Assembly (NCBI GenBank): GCA_008016945.1
Contig: SSGN01000100.1
Coordinates: forward strand, 1-11,721
Source of the DNA: Flavobacteriales bacterium
Lineage (GTDB): Bacteria > Bacteroidota > Bacteroidia > Flavobacteriales > PHOS-HE28
DNA length: 11,721 nucleotides
Reading direction: 5' to 3'
The notes beneath the pieces are model-generated. The model worked only from the letters and a program-made list of their open reading frames with translations. It ran no database searches and was not told the DNA's origin. The translations under genes and the position numbers were made by a program. Numbering within the stretch: position 1 is the stretch's first letter; the number at the start of each line of letters is the position of its first letter. Below are positions 5,765-11,721 of the stretch, in pieces.

Positions 5765-7861
5765 TCAGAAATCGCCCTTCCACGAGACGTAGAGGCTACG
5801 GCCGGGCATGTGGATTTCCTGGTTGGAAACGCCTTCGGTCAGCGCTTCGTGGTACTTGCGGTCGAAGGCGTTCTTCAGTGCGACACGGAAGCTGTGCTGC
5901 TTGTTCAGCTTGTAGGTGGCGCCCAGGTCGGCAGTGGCGAAGCCGGCAGTCTTGTTCTCGCTGCCGCGCGAGAAGGTAGTGGCGACGCGGTCCTGCTCGC
6001 GCACGAAGCGGCCGGTGACGTCCGCCGTCCAGCCCGGGGCGACATGGCCTTCCCAGCCGAGCGAGAGTTCGTCGGCGGGCATCTGGAACAGGGGCTCGTT
6101 CAGTTCTTCATTCTCGCCGCGCAGGATCGTGAGGCCGGCTTTCAGCCATTGGCCCTGCCAGGCCTGCCACTTGCCCTGGGCCTCGAAACCGTCGATGACG
6201 ACCTTGCTGATGTTGACCGTTTCCTTGCAGGCGCCGGCGTTGGCGGCGCCACAGAGTGCGGTGGCGCGGGCGGTGCCGGAGATGTCCTGGCCGCTCATGT
6301 AATCGCGGATCTGGTTGCGGAAGGCAGCGACCGACCAGGCAAATTTGTCGTTCTGGCCCTTGATACCGAGTTCAAGCTGGGTCGAGATTTCCGGCTTGAT
6401 CTGCGGATCGCCGACGTAGTAATAGCCGTCGCCGCGCGGCGAGGATTCGTAACGTTCGCGCATTTCGCCGGCGCGGAAGCCTCGCGACAGGCTGGCGTAG
6501 GGGCGGAACAGCGGTGCGACCTCGTAACTGGCGCCCAGACTGCCGGAGAAGGCGCCGTCGTCGCGGTCGAGGCCGGTCGTGCGGCGTGCGCCGAGTGGGT
6601 TGGCCGAGTTGGCGACCGAATCGGCCGAGCCGGAGACCTTGTCATAGCGGCCGGCAGCGAGCAGGTTCAGCTTGCCGAAACGCATGTCGTCCTGCAGGTA
6701 GAGGCCGGCGGCCTTGATGCGGCCGTCGTCGAAGGGGTCGGAACGGACGTAGGTGGTCGTGTTCGGCGGGTTGGCGATCGTGCGCTGCGGCGAGGCGCCC
6801 ATTTCCCACAGGTTCATGCCGAAGGACAGCAGGTGCTGTGGATGCACCAGCCAGTCGGCCTTGGCGTCTAAACCGTTGGTTTCGAACGTGACGTGTGTCA
6901 TCGCGATATCGCGGTTCAGGCGGTTCGACCAGGAGTAGATCTTGCGTTCCATCTCCTGGCGGTAGGCGCGAACATCCACGTTGAGCGGTTTCTCGCCCGC
7001 TCCCTTGTAGCTGTATCCGATCTCGGCCAGCGTGCGCTCCTGCTCCGGTGAGTGGACGGTCGTGCTGGCCACGGCCGCCGCGACGGCGGGATTCGGGTGC
7101 GTGAAGCGCTTCGTCGAGCCGGGGTACCAGACATTCTCGTCTTCATGTTTCTGCAGCGACAGGCGCAACTGTTGCTGGCTGTCGATGCGGAAACGGTACT
7201 GACCGATGAAGGATTTCGAGTCGTAGCCGGTGCGATCGACGCGGCCGTCCGGCGCCTTGTAGTCGTCGATGTTCGCGAGCGAGGTGCCGAGCATCAGCGC
7301 ATGGTCGCCCTGCGACAGATTGGCGACGCCAGTGCCGCGGAAACCCTTGCTGGCGCTGTCGTAACTGGCGCCGAGGGTGGCCTTTGCGCCCGGCTCGAAT
7401 CGTGCCTTCGGCATCAACATGTTGATCGCACCGCCGATGGCGCCGGTGCCGTAGAGCACCGAGGCCGGGCCCTTCACCGCTTCGACGCGGTCGGCGAGGC
7501 CAAGTGACATGAACGAAGCGATGGCACCCTGCGGCTGCGCCGAATTGAAACGCATGCCGTCGACCAGCAGCACGATCCCTTCCTTCTTGATGCCGCGGAT
7601 GACCGGGTTCTGGCCCTGTGCCCCATCGTTGGTGGACGAGAACCCGACCTCGCCGCGCAGTGCTTCGCCTAGATTGTTGGCGCCGTATTTGCGCAGTTCG
7701 TCGCCGTCGCCGACGAAGACGGAGGATGGCGTCGTCAGTGTGTCGGATTCATAGCCTTTGGCAGTGACGCTGACCGGTGCGAGGGCGGTGTCGGCGAGAG
7801 CGAGAGGGGTGGTGCAGAGGGCGGCGAGGGCAGCCGCCAGCGGGCGCAGCGCGAGTTGCAT
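5765..7861 (-). CDS. TonB-dependent outer-membrane receptor
   Basis: The product is a 698-residue ligand-gated outer-membrane porin. The signal peptide covers 1-23 (ALA before Asp 24), followed by a TonB-box-like stretch APVSVTAKG (28-36). The plug domain (about 42-150) contains NPVIRGIKKEGIVLLVDGMR and the VKGPASVLYGTGAIGGAINM core. A 22-strand type barrel follows and ends in aromatic Phe. The barrel has FRAG (462-465) and GDPQIKPE (484-491), the places where haem receptors carry FRAP and NPNL. No His lies between them, so the classic haem-binding His of that loop is missing. The barrel also has a Cys pair (537 and 545). The nearest families by eye are siderophore, haemoglobin or copper (NosA/OprC-like) receptors; I cannot choose. 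RBS GGAG is about 8 nt before the ATG. It is the first gene of the operon, behind a Fur-like box. Confidence 0.93.
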   Translation of the reverse strand: MQLALRPLAAALAALCTTPLALADTALAPVSVTAKGYESDTLTTPSSVFVGDGDELRKYGANNLGEALRGEVGFSSTNDGAQGQNPVIRGIKKEGIVLLVDGMRFNSAQPQGAIASFMSLGLADRVEAVKGPASVLYGTGAIGGAINMLMPKARFEPGAKATLGASYDSASKGFRGTGVANLSQGDHALMLGTSLANIDDYKAPDGRVDRTGYDSKSFIGQYRFRIDSQQQLRLSLQKHEDENVWYPGSTKRFTHPNPAVAAAVASTTVHSPEQERTLAEIGYSYKGAGEKPLNVDVRAYRQEMERKIYSWSNRLNRDIAMTHVTFETNGLDAKADWLVHPQHLLSFGMNLWEMGASPQRTIANPPNTTTYVRSDPFDDGRIKAAGLYLQDDMRFGKLNLLAAGRYDKVSGSADSVANSANPLGARRTTGLDRDDGAFSGSLGASYEVAPLFRPYASLSRGFRAGEMRERYESSPRGDGYYYVGDPQIKPEISTQLELGIKGQNDKFAWSVAAFRNQIRDYMSGQDISGTARATALCGAANAGACKETVNISKVVIDGFEAQGKWQAWQGQWLKAGLTILRGENEELNEPLFQMPADELSLGWEGHVAPGWTADVTGRFVREQDRVATTFSRGSENKTAGFATADLGATYKLNKQHSFRVALKNAFDRKYHEALTEGVSNQEIHMPGRSLYVSWKGDF

Positions 7862-7939
7862 GAAAGTCTCCAGGGGTGCGTTGGAGCTGGCTGGCGACTG
7901 CTGGCTTGCTCGATGTACGGGGTGCGTACAGTGCGATCG

Positions 7940-7945
7940 ATTCTA
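7940..7945 (-). promoter_or_regulatory. Extended -10 element of the TonB receptor operon promoter
   Basis: Read on the minus strand this is TAGAAT (5 of 6 to TATAAT), preceded by TG-A, which makes an extended -10 (TGnTAGAAT). No good -35 hexamer sits 16-18 bp upstream, as expected for an extended or activator-dependent promoter. The predicted start of transcription is near 7933, giving a leader of about 72 nt before the ATG at 7861. Assigned by eye. Confidence 0.5.
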
Positions 7946-7964
7946 TCAAATGAGAATCGTTATT
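7946..7964 (-). promoter_or_regulatory. Fur-like box in the receptor promoter
   Basis: On the plus strand the core AATGAGAATCGTTATT (7949-7964) matches the Fur consensus AATGATAATCATTATC at 13 of 16 positions; the three bases before it do not match the 19-bp consensus. It also fits the 7-1-7 view, with TGAGAAT matching TGATAAT at 6 of 7. It lies directly upstream of the -10, in the spacer, where bound Fur would block RNA polymerase. It suggests iron repression of the receptor and the genes behind it. Confidence 0.6.
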
Positions 7965-7966
7965 GT

Positions 7967-7980
7967 TTGAGAAAGATCAA
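7967..7980. promoter_or_regulatory. FNR/Dnr-like box upstream of the receptor operon
   Basis: TTGAG-AAAG-ATCAA matches the FNR/ANR/Dnr consensus TTGAT-N4-ATCAA at 9 of 10 half-site positions. Its centre is about 40.5 bp upstream of the start predicted from the extended -10, close to the -41.5 position of class II FNR-family activation. This would place the operon under low-oxygen or NO control, in keeping with nnrS at its end. FNR and Dnr sites cannot be told apart by sequence. Confidence 0.5.
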
Positions 7981-8017
7981 ATCCGGCGACTGGAAGGCTC
8001 TCCTGTTGCGCCGATGC

Positions 8018-8035
8018 GACGGCTAAGGCGCCGTC
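8018..8035 (-). terminator. Weak hairpin after the kinase gene
   Basis: The arms GACGGC (8018-8023) and GCCGTC (8030-8035) form a 6-bp stem with a 6-nt loop, 12 bp past the kinase stop codon. No T-run follows on the minus strand, so this is at best a Rho-assisted or processing structure. Read-through from the kinase gene into the receptor operon is possible. Confidence 0.25.
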
Positions 8036-8046
8036 TGAAGCCCCGC

Positions 8047-11019
8047 TCAGGCCGTGGCTTCGCCGATCAGCGGCAGCTTGCCCTGCTCGCGGACGTAGCG
8101 CATGTGATCGGCTGCGGCCGCGGAAGCGGCCGCAGCGTCGCGCGTCATGATTGCGTCGAAGAGGATCCGGTGTTGCTGGCGCAGGGCGTTGCGCCGGTCC
8201 GGGTTGGGGGTGAGGCCGCTCAGGTTGCGCCGGATGTGGCCATACATCAGCTGGATGATGGCGTCGCCGACCTTGCGCAGGGCCGGGTCGTGCGTGGCTT
8301 CGATGATGCTCATGTGGAAGGCGAGGTCGCGTTCGATCTGGGATTCCAGGTCGTCGGTGACGAAGGCGGCATCCAGTGCGTCGAAGGCCTGGCGGATGCG
8401 CCGGCGATCGCCATCGAGTGCGTTGCTGGCGGCCAGGCCCGCGGCATTCGCTTCGACCAGTTCGCGGATATCGAGCAGGTCATCCCGTTTGTAGAGCGGC
8501 ATTTCTGCAGCCCGGGTGCTTGCTGGCGGGGCGTCGGCCATATCGGCCTGGGCTTCGCACACATCCGGCGTATCGTGCTCCTGCATGGGGGCTTTCAGCG
8601 GCAGGTCGAGCACGAACATCGTGCCGCGCCCCGAGTCGCTGCTGACGCGGATGCGGCCGCCAAGTGTCTGTGTGGCCAGACGATAGACGATCGATAATCC
8701 GAGGCCGCTGCCGCCCTGCCCGAGGCGGGTCGTGAAGAAGGGGTCGAAAATGCGCGTGAGGTCGCTGGCGGGGATTCCCCGCCCGTTGTCGCCGATGCTG
8801 ATGCGAACGGACTCTTCGTTGACCATCGTTGCAGCAATCCTCACTTCGCCCATCGGTATGCCCGAAAAGGCATGGCAGCGGGCGTTCTCCAGCAGGTTGA
8901 GCAGGATCTGGCCCAATGCGCCCGGATAACTTTCGAGCGCGATACCGGGCGGGATGTCGACAGCGATACGAGGATGCGCACCGGGTGCCCCGGCCTCGAA
9001 GGTCTGCACGATTTCATCGATGCAGTCTGCGAGCGCAAAGCGGCGTCGCCGGTCACTGGTCTGGTCGACGGCGACTTCCTTGAAGTTGCTGATCAGCCTG
9101 GCCGCGCGCTCGAGATTGCGCACCAGCATGTCAGAGGCGTCCATGCAGCGGGTCGAAAAGTCGTTGAGTGTCGAGCGCCGCAGTGTCCCGCTGGCGACTT
9201 CCTGCGTCAGGTTGGAAACCGCATCCTGCAGGGTGGTGGCAACGGTGAGGCTGTTGCCGATCGGCGTGTTCAGTTCGTGTGCGACACCGGCCACCATGGA
9301 ACCGAGCGACGACAGGCGCTCCTGGCGGGTGAGTTCATCCTGCGCGAGCGACAGGGAATCGATGGTGCGCTCGAGTTCTGTATTGGCACGCGCCAGTTCG
9401 CCGGTACGCTCGGTGACGCGGGTTTCGAGGTTCTGGTTGAGCGTACGCAGGTCAGCCTCGATCCGGCGCATGTGCGTTACATCCAGCATGGCGCCGACGA
9501 TACCTTCTGCCGAGCCGTTCGCGCCCTGTACGACGGCCTTGTGGAAGATGACATCGCGAATGCTGCCGTCGGCAGCGACGACCTGGGCCTCATAGATCTG
9601 CTGCCCGTTGCCGGACAGCAGCTCGAGATCCCTGTTGCGATAGATTTCGGCGTGCTGGTCATCGGCAACGGCGTTGAGCGAGGCGCCTACCACGGTCTCG
9701 CGCGTCTTCCCGAGAAAATCGAGGAAGGCATCGTTGACGCGCTGGTAGATCAGCGCGGTGTCCTTGAAGAACATCGGGTAGGGCGCTGCATCCATCATCG
9801 CCTGCATCAGCGTCAATTCCCGTTCGACCTCGGCCGCTGCCCGACGCTTCACCTTCATGTGGAAGGCGAGAAAGCCGAGCAGGGCCAGCAGCAGGATGAA
9901 TATCGCGACGATGGAGACGAAGGTTTTCGGATAAGCCTCCCAGACCTGCGGCGGGCGGTTGACGATCAGCGACCCGCCGGGGAGCGCACCGGGGGCGATA
10001 TTGAAACGCTGCAGTTGCACATGGTCGAAGGCGAAGCGGTTCGGGCTGGGCGTCAGCCGTGGCAGGCGGGTGAGCGGCTCACCCCGCGCGAGGCGCGTCA
10101 GCAGTTCCGCCAGCACCCTGCCTTGTTCGCCGGCGGAAACCATCATGCCGCCGACGACGCCGTGGCCAAGGAAGAAATCCCAGCCGGTATAGATCGGCTG
10201 TGTCGTCGTGCCGCTCAGCAGGCGTGCGACCTCGGGGCCCGTGACGAGATTGCCGCGATCATCCTGCGGTCGTCCCATCAGGAAGATGAGCGCATCGCCC
10301 GGAATGTTGGCCATTTGCGCACGTACATCGTCCAGCTTCTGGCGGGCGACGATGGTCATGTCGAAGGGCGCGGGCAGGGTAGCGTTCGCCGTCTCCAGTG
10401 CCGCCAGATTCGACGCGAATGTCCTGGTCGTGTCGCCGATGACATACAGCTTCTTGCGGTCCGGGTGCAGGCGCTGCATGAGCGCCAGTGTGGCGGTGAA
10501 ATCCGGGGTTTCCGCGATGCCCGCTACACCTTCAACGCCGATCAGGTTCTCTTCCCTGATGTTATTGACGCCGGCAAAGAGGATCGGCTTTCCCGGCGCA
10601 AGTCGGTCGCGGATCGCACGCAGGAGGTTGTAGGCGGGATCATCCGTGGCGACCAGGATATCGAGGTCGAGCGGCCGATAGCGCTCGACGACGCGCTGCA
10701 CGAACGCTTCCTCGGCGCGGGGACCCGTACCGGCGGTGCGCAGTGCATCGAGGTACTCGAAATAGAGATTGAGATGCTCCGCCTGCTCACCGAGGCTTTC
10801 CCTGAAACCGCGCTGTACGGCGTCGGTCCACGGCAGTCCTTCGTGGTAGGAGTGCACGACGAGGACGCGCGGATGGTCATGGTCGTGCACGCCGGCGGCG
10901 TTCGCGGTGGGAACGGCTGTCGACATCGCAAGGGTGAGCAGCACGATGACGAAGCGGCAGGTGGCGGCGAGGTGGCTCCACGCCCGATCGGCAAGCGCAG
11001 GATAAGGGTTGTTTGTCAC
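8047..11019 (-). CDS. Membrane sensor histidine kinase with periplasmic ABC_sub_bind sensor, PAS and C-terminal FCD domain
   Basis: The product has 990 residues from the GTG at 11019 (GGGG about 9 nt upstream). That start places a signal sequence at about 20-43; a TTG at 11157 would add 46 unlikely residues. Domains: periplasmic ABC_sub_bind-type sensor (about 50-345; starts RVLVVHSYHEGLPWTDAVQRG), membrane helix (366-387), PAS (about 400-520), coiled coil (520-566), HisKA with phospho-acceptor His 581 in AGVAHELNTPIGN, and HATPase with N box NLLENA (712 is the second Asn), GDNGRGIP (743-750) and GQGGSGLGLSI (767-777). All catalytic boxes look intact. After a linker of about 30 residues comes an FCD domain (about 840-980), normally the effector half of FadR-type GntR regulators, with metal ligands Asp 898, His 902, His 950 and His 972 present. 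No HTH and no receiver domain are present. It lies 185 bp upstream of the receptor gene on the same strand; the partner regulator is not in the window. Confidence 0.9.
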   Translation of the reverse strand: MTNNPYPALADRAWSHLAATCRFVIVLLTLAMSTAVPTANAAGVHDHDHPRVLVVHSYHEGLPWTDAVQRGFRESLGEQAEHLNLYFEYLDALRTAGTGPRAEEAFVQRVVERYRPLDLDILVATDDPAYNLLRAIRDRLAPGKPILFAGVNNIREENLIGVEGVAGIAETPDFTATLALMQRLHPDRKKLYVIGDTTRTFASNLAALETANATLPAPFDMTIVARQKLDDVRAQMANIPGDALIFLMGRPQDDRGNLVTGPEVARLLSGTTTQPIYTGWDFFLGHGVVGGMMVSAGEQGRVLAELLTRLARGEPLTRLPRLTPSPNRFAFDHVQLQRFNIAPGALPGGSLIVNRPPQVWEAYPKTFVSIVAIFILLLALLGFLAFHMKVKRRAAAEVERELTLMQAMMDAAPYPMFFKDTALIYQRVNDAFLDFLGKTRETVVGASLNAVADDQHAEIYRNRDLELLSGNGQQIYEAQVVAADGSIRDVIFHKAVVQGANGSAEGIVGAMLDVTHMRRIEADLRTLNQNLETRVTERTGELARANTELERTIDSLSLAQDELTRQERLSSLGSMVAGVAHELNTPIGNSLTVATTLQDAVSNLTQEVASGTLRRSTLNDFSTRCMDASDMLVRNLERAARLISNFKEVAVDQTSDRRRRFALADCIDEIVQTFEAGAPGAHPRIAVDIPPGIALESYPGALGQILLNLLENARCHAFSGIPMGEVRIAATMVNEESVRISIGDNGRGIPASDLTRIFDPFFTTRLGQGGSGLGLSIVYRLATQTLGGRIRVSSDSGRGTMFVLDLPLKAPMQEHDTPDVCEAQADMADAPPASTRAAEMPLYKRDDLLDIRELVEANAAGLAASNALDGDRRRIRQAFDALDAAFVTDDLESQIERDLAFHMSIIEATHDPALRKVGDAIIQLMYGHIRRNLSGLTPNPDRRNALRQQHRILFDAIMTRDAAAASAAAADHMRYVREQGKLPLIGEATA

Positions 11020-11120
11020 GCAGGTGATCCCCGGAAGCTTGCCCGCCTCACGCCGTTCTGTTGCGGGGTAGGCATCGCACGATATGAGGATTCTACATGG
11101 CCGTTCGCGAGCGCAGCTTA

Positions 11121-11157
11121 ATTGCCAATGGCTATCACTGCGATATAAACAATTCAA
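11121..11157 (+). promoter_or_regulatory. Possible OxyR-like site between the kinase gene and katG
   Basis: The series ATTG-N7-CTAT-N7-ATAT-N7-TCAA has the exact OxyR spacing (ATAG-N7-CTAT-N7-ATAG-N7-CTAT). The first three tetramers match at 3, 4 and 3 of 4 bases; the fourth does not match. It lies just upstream of the suggested katG -35 hexamer, where an OxyR activator would sit, and katG is a classic OxyR target. Suggestive only. Confidence 0.35.
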
Positions 11158-11186
11158 TTCATATATGAAAAGTCCCGGCCTAGACT
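11158..11186 (+). promoter_or_regulatory. Candidate katG promoter overlapping a 12-bp palindrome
   Basis: TTCATA (11158-11163, 4 of 6) and TAGACT (11181-11186, 4 of 6) are separated by 17 bp. Both are weak, which fits an activator-dependent promoter. The -35 hexamer is the left half of the perfect palindrome TTCATATATGAA (11158-11169), a possible operator. Transcription would start near 11193, giving a leader of about 200 nt before katG. Confidence 0.3.
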
Positions 11187-11232
11187 CCAGTTCAGCAGCA
11201 ACGCCAATGCAAAGCGGGAAAGCGAGGTAGTC

Positions 11233-11304
11233 ATGCAGTCAGATGGCGGAATGTGCTCGGGCATCTGGGTCGAAATGCTCGCGCTCATCGCAGAGACGTA
11301 TTGA
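11233..11304 (+). CDS. Possible 23-residue leader ORF upstream of katG
   Basis: An ATG preceded by GAGG at 5-nt spacing opens a 23-codon frame ending in TGA. The peptide starts MQSDGGMCSG and ends ALIAETY, with one Cys and three Met. It matches nothing I know. It sits in the suggested katG leader, just before a perfect inverted repeat, so it could be a regulatory leader peptide. It could equally be a chance frame; its main support is the good ribosome binding site. Confidence 0.3.
   Translation: MQSDGGMCSGIWVEMLALIAETY

Positions 11305-11721
<417 letters not shown>

Noticed and set aside
5579..6871. 430-codon open frame on the plus strand opposite the TonB receptor and binding-protein start
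   Set aside because: It runs opposite two well-supported genes, has no domain, and its composition (repeated Val, Gly, Ala, Glu) is that of an antisense frame.
8018..8035. Strong intrinsic terminator after the kinase gene
   Set aside because: The stem is only 6 bp and no T-run follows; kept only as a low-confidence hairpin.
8047..8640. FCD region as a separate GntR regulator gene
   Set aside because: It is in the same uninterrupted frame as the kinase, has no HTH, and the Met before LYKRDD has no convincing ribosome binding site.
8872..11121. 749-codon open frame on the plus strand opposite the kinase gene
   Set aside because: The minus-strand frame encodes clear sensor, PAS, kinase and FCD domains. 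The plus frame has no recognisable domain and is the usual antisense shadow of GC-rich coding DNA.
11020..11157. TTG start extending the kinase by 46 residues
   Set aside because: The added residues are polar and Cys/Arg-rich and would put the signal sequence far from the N-terminus. It would also overlap the candidate OxyR-like site. The GTG at 11019 gives a normal export signal, although the start is not proven.

Overview
The window looks like chromosomal DNA of a GC-rich betaproteobacterium, most likely a Rhodocyclales-type respiratory or denitrifying organism (Azoarcus/Thauera/Dechloromonas-like). This is inferred from gene content (NnrS, a DUF2325 protein, KatG, a TauT-type ABC system with a TonB receptor), high GC and REP-type intergenic repeats. 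No search was run, so the taxonomy is provisional. No mobile element, CRISPR array, tRNA or rRNA was seen.

Layout. Left (1-1612, + strand): a small coiled-coil protein overlaps the start of a DUF2325 protein that carries a Cys/His-rich N-terminal motif. Centre (1578-7861, - strand): an apparent operon reads right to left: TonB-dependent outer-membrane receptor, periplasmic binding protein, ABC permease, ABC ATPase, NnrS. The last three are joined by 4-nt and 7-nt overlaps. A pair of inverted REP elements (REPIN-like) sits between the binding-protein and permease genes. The nnrS and DUF2325 genes converge and overlap tail to tail by 35 bp. Right (8047-11019, - strand): a large membrane sensor histidine kinase that ends in an FCD ligand-binding domain of the GntR/FadR type but has no helix-turn-helix. 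Far right (11392 to the edge, + strand): the first 110 codons of katG, divergent from the kinase.

How they may work together. The receptor, binding protein, permease and ATPase form a complete path from outer membrane to cytoplasm for a scarce ligand. The promoter region of the receptor carries a Fur-like box in the -35/-10 spacer and an FNR/Dnr-like box centred near -40.5. The operon is therefore probably controlled by iron and by low oxygen or nitric oxide. NnrS, a haem-copper membrane protein family tied to NO stress and protection of the iron pool, fits such a unit. The ligand is unknown; iron, another metal or a metal chelate is the best guess. The kinase just upstream may sense a related signal, but no response regulator lies in the window.

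Most notable: (1) the histidine kinase-FCD fusion, with all four FCD metal ligands intact; (2) a KatG whose catalytic distal His reads Arg and whose nearby Gly also reads Arg; (3) the compact Fur plus FNR-like promoter; (4) a Cys-rich tail on the ABC ATPase.
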